A DNA stretch of 32,424 nt, taken from NCBI GenBank assembly GCA_017551095.1, contig JAFZMQ010000006.1, positions 1 to 32,424 on the forward strand, in the 5' to 3' direction. Position 1 is the first letter of the stretch, and every line of letters begins with the position of its first letter. This document shows, in pieces, positions 1 to 8,710 of this stretch. Under the pieces are notes generated by a model. It saw only the letters and a program-made list of their open reading frames with translations, did not search any database and had not been told where the DNA came from. A program made the translations under genes and the position numbers. The DNA is from Clostridia bacterium. GTDB lineage: Bacteria; Bacillota; Clostridia; UBA1381.

Positions 1-705
1 GTAACAACCCCTGCAACCCATACAGCAGAGGGTGTTAAGACCTACACATGTACAGTATGCGGGGCTACAAAGACAGAGCCTATTGCAAAATTAACAGGTC
101 ATACATTCGGTGAGTGGACAAAGGTTGACGATACCAACCATAAGAGAACATGTGAATGTGGTGAAGAAGAAACAGAAGCACACACATGGGACGAAGGAGT
201 AGTAACAACAGAGCCTACTACTACAAGCGAAGGTGTTAAGACTTACACATGTACAGTATGCGGAGCTACAAAGACAGAAACTATTGAAAAATTGCCAAGC
301 GTACATACACACTCATTCGGTGACTGGACTAAGGTTGATGATACTAACCATAAGAGAGTATGTGCATGTGGTGAAGAAGAAACAGAAGCACACGCATGGG
401 ACGAAGGAGTAGTAACAACAGAGCCTACTACTACAAGCGAAGGCGTTAAGACATACACATGTACAGTATGTGGAGCTACAAAGACAGAAGCTATTCCTAA
501 AATAATACTATATGGTGATATAAACGGTGATGGAAAGGTTAATCGTTCCGACCTTGTAAGATTGACAAAGTATTTTGCAGGATACGATGTGCAGATAGAT
601 GAAACAGCATCTGATGTAACCGGTGATGGAAAGGTTAATCGTTCCGATCTTGTAAGATTGACTAAGTATTTTGCAGGATATGATGTTGAACTAGGAAAAA
701 AATAA
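1..705 (+). CDS. Dockerin-containing secreted repeat protein, 3' end only
   Basis: The frame is open from base 1 and ends at TAA 703-705, so this is the C-terminal 234 residues of a larger protein whose start lies outside the window. The first ~165 residues are tandem copies of a unit of about 67-70 residues, each with a TCTVCGATKTE block and, in the two fuller units, a CxCGEEETEAH block; two such CxC/CxxC pairs per unit may bind metal or form disulfides. Residues ~171-231 form a type I dockerin: two near-identical calcium-loop and helix repeats (DINGDGKVNRSD and DVTGDGKVNRSD, each followed by LVRLTKYFAGYDV). Dockerins bind cohesins on scaffoldin or cell-surface proteins, so the protein is probably secreted and docked to a complex. 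Its catalytic or adhesive part is not visible. The dockerin call is firm; the function of the repeats is unknown. Confidence 0.9.
   Translation, partial: VTTPATHTAEGVKTYTCTVCGATKTEPIAKLTGHTFGEWTKVDDTNHKRTCECGEEETEAHTWDEGVVTTEPTTTSEGVKTYTCTVCGATKTETIEKLPSVHTHSFGDWTKVDDTNHKRVCACGEEETEAHAWDEGVVTTEPTTTSEGVKTYTCTVCGATKTEAIPKIILYGDINGDGKVNRSDLVRLTKYFAGYDVQIDETASDVTGDGKVNRSDLVRLTKYFAGYDVELGKK
40..480 (+). repeat. In-frame tandem coding repeats, about 200-210 bp period
   Basis: The block encoding TYTCTVCGATKTE recurs at about 40, 241 and 451 with near-identical DNA, and the intervening GEEETEAH and WDEGVV blocks are also repeated. The period of about 200-210 bp preserves the reading frame. The high DNA identity suggests recent unit duplication and possible copy-number variation between strains. 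Confidence 0.85.
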
Positions 706-729
706 GATAAGGAAAAAGTCATTACAAAA

Positions 730-842
730 GCCTCCCGTATGTAAAGGGAGGAAAACGGCATAGTGGTGGAGGGATTGTGAAGTAACAAAAATTACAATCC
801 TTCAATCACACTTCGTGACAGCTCCAAAGACAACAAGGAGTC
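730..842. repeat. Degenerate palindromic intergenic repeat (MITE-like)
   Basis: The non-coding DNA after the dockerin stop is built of nested inverted repeats: CCTCCC (731-736) with GGGAGG (746-751), GGATTGT (772-778) with ACAATCC (794-800), and a small CAC-TTC-GTG hairpin near 808-818. The outer ends are loosely complementary. From memory, this resembles an abundant class of palindromic intergenic repeats in gut Clostridia. Copy number cannot be checked here, and no transposase is present. Confidence 0.5.
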
Positions 843-851
843 AAAGAATAA

Positions 852-882
852 AAAAACGGCAGGTCAAAGACCTGCCGTTTTT
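852..882. terminator. Bidirectional intrinsic terminator
   Basis: A perfect 14-bp stem (852-865 with 869-882, loop AAA) has a GC-rich core, ACGGCAGGTC, flanked by an A tract and a T tract. It can stop the dockerin gene on the plus strand and the tRNA-Gly transcript on the minus strand. Confidence 0.9.
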
Positions 883-888
883 AATATT

Positions 889-963
889 TGGAGCGGAAGA
901 CGAGATTCGAACTCGCGACGTTCACCTTGGCAAGGTGACGCTCTACCACTGAGCCACTCCCGC
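889..963 (-). tRNA. tRNA-Gly (anticodon GCC)
   Basis: Read on the minus strand, a 75-nt cloverleaf folds cleanly. The acceptor stem is GCGGGAG with CTTCCGC, the D arm is GCTC/GAGC, the anticodon stem is TCACC/GGTGA with loop TTGCCAA (anticodon GCC), the T loop is TTCGAAT, the discriminator is T, and CCA is encoded. A promoter lies just upstream and a terminator just downstream, so it is a single-gene unit. Confidence 0.97.
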
Positions 964-974
964 ATGGTAAGGAT

Positions 975-1003
975 ATAATACCACACAAAAAAATTTTTGT
1001 CAA
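975..1003 (-). promoter_or_regulatory. Promoter of tRNA-Gly
   Basis: On the minus strand there is a perfect -35 TTGACA (998-1003), a 17-bp spacer and a -10 TATTAT (975-980), ending 11 bp before the mature tRNA 5' end. This is typical of a strong housekeeping-sigma stable-RNA promoter. Confidence 0.85.
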
Positions 1004-1016
1004 TACCTTTTTTTGC

Positions 1017-1045
1017 TTGAAAAAAAACAGGTTATAGTGTAAAAT
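1017..1045 (+). promoter_or_regulatory. Probable promoter of polC
   Basis: TTGAAA (1017-1022), a 17-bp spacer and TAAAAT (1040-1045) each match the housekeeping consensus at five of six positions. They lie 35 bp before the polC ATG and diverge from the tRNA-Gly promoter. Confidence 0.6.
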
Positions 1046-1080
1046 GTAAAAGTAACCACAAAGGAAAAGGAAAAAGGACA

Positions 1081-4000
1081 ATGAAACCTGTTTTAAGTTC
1101 GGTATTCGATTTTTTTGAAAACACTGTATCAGCAAAAAGGCACATAGCAAAAATTGAGCTTTCAAAGCAGCATAAAACTATGCGGCTTGTTTTGTGTGAG
1201 CAAATTACAGAACAAGAGGCGGAATTTATAAAAAGCACTCTTTTAGATAAAATGCATTTAAAATATGTCGAAATCGCAAAGGAAGAAACGGCAAAAGACA
1301 ACGCTCCAAAACCTGTTATGTCGGTCATTCAAAAATCGGAAGAAAACCCGCAGGAAACGGAAAAAGTGCCGACAAAAACCCTTTTAAAAACAGCCGAAAC
1401 AGGCGGTGTGATTATCGGTCAGGAGGTGCAGTCGGGGCTTATGCCCATTTCGGAGATAACCGAAAATTCAGGCACAGCTTCCTTTTCGGGTACGGTATTT
1501 GAAACCGATTTCAGAAATATAAAACGCAAAAAAGACGGCAAGGAAATGTGGCTTGTCACCCTTGATGTGACCGATTTTGAGGATTCGATTACGGTAAAAA
1601 TGTTCGTAACCGAACATGAAAAATTCGAAAAAATACAAAAAGCCTTTTCAAAAGTCAACAAAAATGTGGAAAAAATGGGGCTTAAAGCAGGAACAAGGGT
1701 TGTAATCCGCGGCACAGTAAAATATGACGATTTTGCACGGGAAACTGTTGTGAATGCACGGGATATATGCTATGCGAAAGAGGAAACACCGAAACAGGAC
1801 AATGCCGAAGTAAAGCGTGTTGAGCTTCATCTGCACACGCAAATGTCGCAGATGGACGCCGTGTCCTCAGCGTCGAGCCTTATAGAAAGGGCGGTTTCCT
1901 GGGGGCATAAGGCGATTGCCATAACAGACCACGGCGTTGTTCAGGCATATCCCGACGCATTAAAGGCGTCGGATGATAACCAAAAAATCAAGATAATCTA
2001 CGGCGTTGAGGGGTATATGGTTGACGATACGGCAAAAATAACCGATGGTGTGGGAAAGCTGACGGATAGATTTGTGGTTTTTGATTTGGAAACGACGGGA
2101 CTTTCGTCGGAAAGTGATAAAATAACCGAAATCGGTGCGGTGAAAATCGAGAACGGAAAAATAACCGACAGATTTTCAACCTTTGTAAATCCGCAAAGAC
2201 CGATTCCGAAAAAGATAGTGGAACTAACCTCAATAACCGACGAAATGGTGGCAGACGCACCGAAAATAGAGGAGATTCTGCCCGAATTTTTGGATTTTTG
2301 CAAAGGCTCAATCCTTGTGGCACATAACGCAGGTTTTGATACAAGCTTTGTCAAAAAAGCCGTAGCCGACTGCGGTTTGGAATACGGGTTTACATATCTC
2401 GATACGCTCATACTTGCAAGGGCGTTATATCCCGAGCTTGGAAATCACCGGCTTTCAACCCTTAACAAGCATTTGGGCGTTCCGCTGTTGCATCATCACA
2501 GGGCGGTTGACGACGCAAAAGCGACGGCGGATATATTTTTAAAAATGCTTGAAGAGCTTGAAAAGCAGGGCGTTTCCGACATATCGGAGCTAAATCAAAA
2601 ATTTGATGTACGGGAAACGGCAAAGCGTAATCAGGCAAGGCACATAATCCTACTTGCTAAAAATATGAAAGGAATACGTAATCTCTATGAGATGGTATCC
2701 GATTCGCATTTAAAATATTTTTACAGAACACCGAGAATTCCCAAAAGCCTGATAGCAGAAAAGCGTGAGGGGATAATAGTCGGCTCTGCCTGTGAGGCAG
2801 GAGAGCTTTTCCGTGCGGTAGCAGAGGGAAAATCGGGGCAGGAAATTGACAGAATAGCTGAATTTTACGACTATTTTGAAATACAGCCGATAGGCAATAA
2901 TGCGTATATGAAATCGTCGGACGATTTTCCGGATATTACAAGTGACGAGGACTTGCAAAATCTTGTAAAACGCATAGTAGAGCTTGGCGAAAAACACAAA
3001 AAACCCGTTGCTGCAACTTGCGATGTGCATTTTTTAGACCCCGAGGGTGCGGATTACAGAAAGATTTTAATGCACTACAAGGGTTTTTCCGATGCGGATA
3101 ATCAGGCACCGTTATATTTCAGGACAACAGAGGAAATGCTGAAAGAATTTGAATTTTTGGGCGAAGAAAAGGCGTATGAAGTAGTTGTCACAAATACCAA
3201 CAAAATCGCAGACGCCATAGAAAATGTCCGCCCGATACCGACAACAAAGTGCCCACCTGAGATTGACGGAGCAAAGGAAGACATAATAAACTCATCAATG
3301 CAAAAAGCGGAGGAAATATACGGAAATCCGCTGCCTATACCCGTTAAGGAACGCCTTGACAAAGAGCTTGATTCAATCATAGGCAACGGCTTTGCCGTTA
3401 TGTATAAGATAGCCCGTGAGCTTGTGTTAAAGTCCAACCGTGACGGCTATCTTGTCGGCTCACGAGGCTCTGTCGGCTCATCATTTGTTGCGTATCTTTC
3501 GGGCATAACCGAGGTAAATTCGCTTCCCGCACACTACATTTGCCCGAATTGCAAGAATTTTGAGCTTGTCGGAAGTGAAATAGGTGCATCAGGCTGTGAC
3601 CTTCCTGATAAACTATGCCCTAAATGCAACACGCCTTACAAAAAGGACGGGCACGATATACCGTTTGAGACATTTTTGGGCTTTAAAGGCGATAAAGCAC
3701 CCGATATTGACCTCAATTTTTCGGGTGAATATCAGCCGTACATACATAAATATACCGAAGAACTGTTTGGCGAGGGATTTGTTTTCCGTGCAGGTACGAT
3801 AGGCACGGTTGCAAAAAAGACGGCACTCGGCTATGCGAGAAAATATGCAGAGGAAAAGGGAATATTTATAAGAAATGCAGAACTAAAACGCTTAGCAACA
3901 GGCTGTGTCGGCGTAAAACGCACATCGGGGCAGCACCCGGGCGGTATTATTGTAGTGCCTCACGCAAATAATATCCACGAATTTTGCCCCATTCAGCACC

Positions 4001-5130
4001 CTGCCGATGATGTAAATTCCAACATAATTACGACGCATTTTGACTATCACGCAATAGACCAAAATCTTCTAAAACTTGACGAGCTCGGGCATGATGACCC
4101 GACAGTTATAAGAATGCTGGAAGATTTGACGGGTGTCAATGCCAGAAGTATTCCTCTTGCCGAGGAAAAGACAATGAGCTTATTTTTATCAAACTCCGCC
4201 CTTAACATAAAGGATGGATATGACATAGGAACAAAGCTCGGAACATATGCCGTGCCTGAATTCGGCACAAAATTTGTGCGTCAGATGCTGACAGATACAA
4301 AACCGACCACCTTTTCCGAGCTTGTGCGTATTTCGGGACTTTCACACGGGACAGATGTGTGGCTCGGGAATGCAGAGGAGCTTATCCGCGATAAATTCTG
4401 CGACCTGTCACACGCAATCTGTGCAAGAGATGATATTATGATTTACCTTATTTCCCACGGCGTTGAGGCAGGACACGCATTTCGCATAATGGAAAATGTG
4501 CGAAAGGGCAAGGGTTTAAAACCCGAAGATGAGGAGGCTATGAAAAAGGCGGGTATTCCCGATTGGTATATGACCTCCTGCAAAAAAATCAAGTATATGT
4601 TCCCGAAAGCACACGCAGTTGCGTATGTTATGATGGCTTTCAGAATCGCGTATTTTAAGGTTTATTATCCAAAGGAATTTTACATAGCATATTTTTCGGT
4701 ACGTGCAGATGACTTTGACGCAGCTACTATGACGGGTGGAATTGAGGTTGCGAAAAAGGCGCTTGAAGAGATAAATATGCGGAAGAATAACGGAACATCA
4801 ACGCAAAAGGACGAGAATATGATAACAATTCTTGAAGTCTGCATAGAAATGTACGCCCGTGGAGTTGGATTTACGCCGATTGATATTTATAAGTCGGACG
4901 CAACCAAGTTTTTGCCAACAGATGACGGAATTTTGCCGCCGCTTAACGCATTTTCGGGCATGGGCGACAATGCGGCAAAATCAATAGTTGAGGCAAGAAA
5001 AAACGGGGAATTTACAACAGTTGAGGATTTCAGGTCAAGAACAACGGTTACAAAAACGATAATTGAAATGCTTAAAGATGCCGGATGCTTGTGTCTTCCC
5101 GAAACAGACCAGATGTCATTATTCGATTAA
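1081..5130 (+). CDS. polC: DNA polymerase III alpha subunit, PolC type
   Basis: This is the replicative DNA polymerase of low-GC Gram-positives, 1349 residues, slightly shorter than the roughly 1440 of Bacillus PolC. Visible in order: an N-terminal region with an OB-fold part (about 120-230); a PHP domain starting HLHTQMS (H250, H252); an inserted DnaQ-type 3'-5' proofreading exonuclease with FDLETTGL (D335, E337), VAHNAGFD and HRAVDDA (H473, D478); then the polymerase core with GSRGSVGSS, a zinc site (C821/C824 and C846/C849), catalytic DIDLNF (D875, D877) and KLDELGHDD (D1000). The last residues, QMSLF, fit a beta-clamp-binding motif. The ATG follows purine-rich AAAGGA at suitable spacing. 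The gene has its own promoter and terminator. In many Firmicutes it is followed directly by rimP-nusA; here about 10 kb intervenes. Confidence 0.98.
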   Translation: MKPVLSSVFDFFENTVSAKRHIAKIELSKQHKTMRLVLCEQITEQEAEFIKSTLLDKMHLKYVEIAKEETAKDNAPKPVMSVIQKSEENPQETEKVPTKTLLKTAETGGVIIGQEVQSGLMPISEITENSGTASFSGTVFETDFRNIKRKKDGKEMWLVTLDVTDFEDSITVKMFVTEHEKFEKIQKAFSKVNKNVEKMGLKAGTRVVIRGTVKYDDFARETVVNARDICYAKEETPKQDNAEVKRVELHLHTQMSQMDAVSSASSLIERAVSWGHKAIAITDHGVVQAYPDALKASDDNQKIKIIYGVEGYMVDDTAKITDGVGKLTDRFVVFDLETTGLSSESDKITEIGAVKIENGKITDRFSTFVNPQRPIPKKIVELTSITDEMVADAPKIEEILPEFLDFCKGSILVAHNAGFDTSFVKKAVADCGLEYGFTYLDTLILARALYPELGNHRLSTLNKHLGVPLLHHHRAVDDAKATADIFLKMLEELEKQGVSDISELNQKFDVRETAKRNQARHIILLAKNMKGIRNLYEMVSDSHLKYFYRTPRIPKSLIAEKREGIIVGSACEAGELFRAVAEGKSGQEIDRIAEFYDYFEIQPIGNNAYMKSSDDFPDITSDEDLQNLVKRIVELGEKHKKPVAATCDVHFLDPEGADYRKILMHYKGFSDADNQAPLYFRTTEEMLKEFEFLGEEKAYEVVVTNTNKIADAIENVRPIPTTKCPPEIDGAKEDIINSSMQKAEEIYGNPLPIPVKERLDKELDSIIGNGFAVMYKIARELVLKSNRDGYLVGSRGSVGSSFVAYLSGITEVNSLPAHYICPNCKNFELVGSEIGASGCDLPDKLCPKCNTPYKKDGHDIPFETFLGFKGDKAPDIDLNFSGEYQPYIHKYTEELFGEGFVFRAGTIGTVAKKTALGYARKYAEEKGIFIRNAELKRLATGCVGVKRTSGQHPGGIIVVPHANNIHEFCPIQHPADDVNSNIITTHFDYHAIDQNLLKLDELGHDDPTVIRMLEDLTGVNARSIPLAEEKTMSLFLSNSALNIKDGYDIGTKLGTYAVPEFGTKFVRQMLTDTKPTTFSELVRISGLSHGTDVWLGNAEELIRDKFCDLSHAICARDDIMIYLISHGVEAGHAFRIMENVRKGKGLKPEDEEAMKKAGIPDWYMTSCKKIKYMFPKAHAVAYVMMAFRIAYFKVYYPKEFYIAYFSVRADDFDAATMTGGIEVAKKALEEINMRKNNGTSTQKDENMITILEVCIEMYARGVGFTPIDIYKSDATKFLPTDDGILPPLNAFSGMGDNAAKSIVEARKNGEFTTVEDFRSRTTVTKTIIEMLKDAGCLCLPETDQMSLFD

Positions 5131-5165
5131 AAAAACGGTAACACCAAAGTGTTACCGTTTTTTGT
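5131..5165. terminator. Bidirectional intrinsic terminator between polC and the SLH gene
   Basis: A perfect stem, AAAAACGGTAACAC with GTGTTACCGTTTTT, has loop CAAA and an A tract and T tract on either side. The converging polC (plus) and SLH gene (minus) both end at it. Confidence 0.9.
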
Positions 5166-7483
5166 TATCTGGTTACAGTTATCACTCTTATATTGCCGCC
5201 TGCCGTATCGGAATACAGGGTGACTGACGGGGAAAGCATTTTTTCAAGCTCATCTGTCGTGATTGACTTGTATTTGGAAACATCTGTTATATCTATTATC
5301 TGGACCTTGTCCGAAAGGCTGTAAACAGTACTGCCTATTGATATTCGTCCGCCGTCTATTGCTGTTATGTTGCCTGACGATACAATTTTTCTTATTGGTA
5401 GAATTTTTGTTATTTCTCCGTTTTCAACACGGAAGCTGACAGCATCGCCTACCATAACAGCAGAATTTACAGAGGAACTGTAACTTGCATAAACGCCGTT
5501 TGAGAAAACCTTGTAACCTACTTTTTCGTCACCGGCTTTTATAAATCCCGTAACGATGCCGAAATTGTCGGTATTTTCAAACCCTTCAACATATAAAATC
5601 GCTATATCGCCAAAGGCGTTACCGGAAATTGCAGTTATCAGCTGACCTTGCAACAGCTTTGTCGCGGTAAGACTGTCAAAACTTAAAAGCTCACAGGTTG
5701 CCGTATCGGCGTTTTTGCTTGATGTACGCTGAATGATTACAGCGTCCTTTAATACATATTTTCCGTTTATTGTGCGATTTTGGCGGTCTATTTTGCCTTC
5801 ATATTCATCTGCTGAGTTAAAGGCAACCTTTTGCAAATTGGCAGCACCGTTTTTATAGTTTATTGAAACAAAACTGCCGACAATGTCCTTATAAAGTTTG
5901 TTTGTAACTATTGTATGCTCCTCACCGTCCGTCATAAATAGAGTTGCGGTAAATTCGGTATTACCCTTATTTTCGCCTTCTGTCGCAGTACGGGCTTCAC
6001 TTTTTAATACCACTCCATAAGAGGAATAATCAAAGCCTGAGGCATTATCGGTAACAAATGCAATTTTATCATTTTTGCCTAAAAGAAGGGTGATTCTGTC
6101 GCCTATATTGAAGGCGGTTGCAGAGGCGTTTAATCTGTCTGTTGCTGCACTGTAACCTATTTCATAGGTCTTTCCGCCGACAGAAACGCTTTCAACATAT
6201 GCTTTGCTGGGATATGCCGAATAATATGTGCCTGTCACCTTTTTTGCATAAACGTCCATAACATTTGTTTTCGTGTTGTAATATACTACATCTCCTGCCT
6301 TTATGTCCGAAAGAGTTGCAGCTTCACCGTTTCTGTAAACGGTGAGATTTGCAGACTTAATGAGGATATTCCCTATATAGCTATCCGAGCCATTATAATC
6401 CTTTGATGCTAAAATCGGGGAGATGCTGTCAGAGCTGCCGATAACGGCAATATTCCAAAGTCCGTAGCTGTTTCCGTAAAATGTGATGTCAATGCCGTTT
6501 GTTATACGCTCTCTTGCCGCCGCCAAAGTGAGCTTATCTGCTCCGAAATAAACGGTAAAGTTTTCGTCGGCATTATATGAGCTTTTAAACCCGTCAGTTG
6601 TCGTATATTCTATTGTGTTGCCTGTTAGCTTATTTACAGAGCCCGAAACGGAGGCAAGATTGTCATCTGCCGTATATTCACGGACGGTTGTAAGATATCC
6701 CTTTTTGTCGATTACGGCAAAGTTATATATATCTCCCGAATGTACCGGAAGCTGTGTGCGTTTTAAGTAGCTTGAAGCGTTGTTCTGCTTTAAGTTGCCC
6801 GAAAGGATTGTAACACTTTCGCTGTCCGAATTATTGCTGAGTACAAGCGAATCTTTTAAAACGGTATAACCCGTTGTTTCGAGGTAGGTATCGGCAGATA
6901 AAGACGCAGACGGCTTTGCAAAAATTGCCCTGTCCACCAAAACTGCGGCAGTGCGGCGTGTTACAGGTGTATCAGCCGATAAATCCAGACCGGAAAAAAG
7001 CCCCAAAGAATTGGCAGCCGACATATAATTGTCGGGCCAGAAATAGCCGACTTCGTCCTCGTTATATCCGAGTGTACGCAGAAGAATGGTTACTGCTTCT
7101 GAAACGGTTATGGTGTTATCGGGACGGAAACTTCCGTCTGCATAGCCGGAAAGAATATCGCGGTTTACCGCATATCTTATATAGTGCGTGTGCCAACTTG
7201 CTATATCTACATCAAAAAATCCGGTAAGTCCCGCACTCGATTTTGCCTCCGTCTCCTTATCCATCATACATACGACGATTTTTGTAAATTCTGCCCGTGT
7301 AATCGTATTATCGGGGCGGAAGGAGCCGTCCTCATAGCCCGACAGTATGCCGAGGTCTTGAAGCCGCAGGGCAGAAACCGCATAGCTGTCACTTGATGAA
7401 ACATCAGAATATGAGGCGTTTACCGCTGTCATAAAGCCTGATGAAATTGCAAAAACAATTATTAGGGATAAAAGTTTTTTCAT
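5165..7483 (-). CDS. S-layer homology (SLH) domain surface protein
   Basis: This is a predicted secreted, wall-attached protein of 772 residues. The preferred ATG (7481-7483) follows AAAGGA with 10-nt spacing and begins MKKLLSLIIVFAISSG, a signal peptide; a GTG at 7507 is the alternative start but has no better ribosome site. Three N-terminal SLH domains follow: YSDVSSSDSYAVSAL to ILSGYEDGSFRPDNTITRAEF, FFDVDIASW to ILSGYADGSFRPDNTITVSEA, and a weaker WPDNYMSAANSLGLFSG to RRTAAVLV. SLH triplets bind pyruvylated secondary wall polymers. The remaining ~560 residues are Ser/Thr/Gly-rich, predicted mostly beta, and I recognise no domain. The gene lies 33 bp after the MacB-like permease on the same strand, so it is probably cotranscribed and may act with that exporter (inference). 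Confidence 0.9.
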   Translation of the reverse strand: MKKLLSLIIVFAISSGFMTAVNASYSDVSSSDSYAVSALRLQDLGILSGYEDGSFRPDNTITRAEFTKIVVCMMDKETEAKSSAGLTGFFDVDIASWHTHYIRYAVNRDILSGYADGSFRPDNTITVSEAVTILLRTLGYNEDEVGYFWPDNYMSAANSLGLFSGLDLSADTPVTRRTAAVLVDRAIFAKPSASLSADTYLETTGYTVLKDSLVLSNNSDSESVTILSGNLKQNNASSYLKRTQLPVHSGDIYNFAVIDKKGYLTTVREYTADDNLASVSGSVNKLTGNTIEYTTTDGFKSSYNADENFTVYFGADKLTLAAARERITNGIDITFYGNSYGLWNIAVIGSSDSISPILASKDYNGSDSYIGNILIKSANLTVYRNGEAATLSDIKAGDVVYYNTKTNVMDVYAKKVTGTYYSAYPSKAYVESVSVGGKTYEIGYSAATDRLNASATAFNIGDRITLLLGKNDKIAFVTDNASGFDYSSYGVVLKSEARTATEGENKGNTEFTATLFMTDGEEHTIVTNKLYKDIVGSFVSINYKNGAANLQKVAFNSADEYEGKIDRQNRTINGKYVLKDAVIIQRTSSKNADTATCELLSFDSLTATKLLQGQLITAISGNAFGDIAILYVEGFENTDNFGIVTGFIKAGDEKVGYKVFSNGVYASYSSSVNSAVMVGDAVSFRVENGEITKILPIRKIVSSGNITAIDGGRISIGSTVYSLSDKVQIIDITDVSKYKSITTDELEKMLSPSVTLYSDTAGGNIRVITVTR

Positions 7484-7516
7484 ATTTGGTAATTCCTTTC
7501 TTAGCACAAAGTAGGT

Positions 7517-8710
7517 TTATTCTGAACGAAGAGCGTCGATAGGATGAAGTTTTGCTGCCTTTTTAGCAGGTGCGATACCGAAGAAAACACCGATAAAAAG
7601 AGAAAATCCGAAAGCAAGTAAAATCATATTAAACTGTGCGACAAATTGTATGTTTATCAGTTTGCAGACGATACTTCCCAAAATAAACCCGACAAAAATG
7701 CCGACGATACCGCCCATTGAGCTTAAAATTGCCGATTCTACAAGAAATTGCAGAAGTATATCGGTAGTTCTTGCTCCTATCGCCTTTCTTATGCCGATTT
7801 CGCGTGTTCGCTCACTTACAGAAACGGTCATTATATTCATAATTCCGATTCCGCCGACGATAAGAGAAATTGCGGCAATACCCGCAAGCATAGCGGTAAG
7901 AGTTCCCATAATTTCGTTTATGGTATCCAGCATTTCCGCAACGCTTAAAACGCTGAAGCCGCTGTCCGTGCCGAGTTTTTTCGTGATATAAGCCTTTATT
8001 TCGGAAACGGCAATATCTACCACATCTTCGCTTTTTGCGTTAAAGTAAAAGGTTGTTATATTTTTGTTTTTCAAAAATCGCATAGCGGTAGTATAAGGTA
8101 CTGTAACGGCGTTGTCGCTTGACGATTCGGAGGAATCACCAAGCTCTTTATATGTGCCGATTATTTTAAAGGGTGTGCCGTTTAATTTTACCGTTTGTCC
8201 TAAGGGACTTGCACCGCCAAAATATTCCTTTACGATATACGAGCCGACAATGCAGACATAGGAGCGGTTTTTTACATCAAATTCGGAAATAAACCGACCT
8301 GTTTCAACATTGGTATCCTTAATCTCGGCGTAGGATGCGTCATATGCCGAAAACATAGAAGTCGTATTTTCATTTCCGCACTTCAAAAGCACCGAGCTTG
8401 AAATAGCAGGGGACATAGCTTCAACTAAGTCTTCATTTTCTTCAAGAAATTTTTGCATATCGGAAAGGCTTATCGTTCTTGTAGAACCGCCCCAACCGCC
8501 ACGGGACATAGAAACAGTTATATTCTTTGTGCCCAAAGAGGAAAGGGAGTCGGTTATAGACGAGGTTGCACCGTTACCTATGCCCGTCAGAATGATTACC
8601 GAGGCAACGCCTATGATAATGCCGAGCATTGTAAGAGCGGAACGCCCTTTGTTGCCGAGAATACTCTTTACCGACATTTTAAAGGACTGCGACAGCTTGG
8701 AAAGATTCAT
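7517..8710 (-). CDS. MacB-like ABC transporter permease
   Basis: This 397-residue membrane protein has the MacB/FtsX layout: a short cytoplasmic N-terminus, TM1 (about 22-45, LTMLGIIIGVASVIILTG), a large extracytoplasmic domain (about 46-265), then three TM segments with the typical VGGIGIMNIMTVSVSERTRE and IGIRKAIGA motifs. MacB-type permeases work mechanically (mechanotransmission) to move peptides, antibiotics or lipoproteins outside the membrane, with an ATPase and a MacA-like adaptor. All three parts are here in the order adaptor, ATPase, permease. The start ATG is preceded by a strong AGGAGGTGA and overlaps the ATPase stop by 4 bp (translational coupling). The substrate cannot be told from sequence. 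Confidence 0.93.
   Translation of the reverse strand: MNLSKLSQSFKMSVKSILGNKGRSALTMLGIIIGVASVIILTGIGNGATSSITDSLSSLGTKNITVSMSRGGWGGSTRTISLSDMQKFLEENEDLVEAMSPAISSSVLLKCGNENTTSMFSAYDASYAEIKDTNVETGRFISEFDVKNRSYVCIVGSYIVKEYFGGASPLGQTVKLNGTPFKIIGTYKELGDSSESSSDNAVTVPYTTAMRFLKNKNITTFYFNAKSEDVVDIAVSEIKAYITKKLGTDSGFSVLSVAEMLDTINEIMGTLTAMLAGIAAISLIVGGIGIMNIMTVSVSERTREIGIRKAIGARTTDILLQFLVESAILSSMGGIVGIFVGFILGSIVCKLINIQFVAQFNMILLAFGFSLFIGVFFGIAPAKKAAKLHPIDALRSE

Noticed and set aside
243-788. 181-codon minus-strand open frame opposite the dockerin gene
   Set aside because: It mirrors the tandem repeats of the real plus-strand gene and has no ribosome site; its repeats are the reverse reading of the dockerin repeats.
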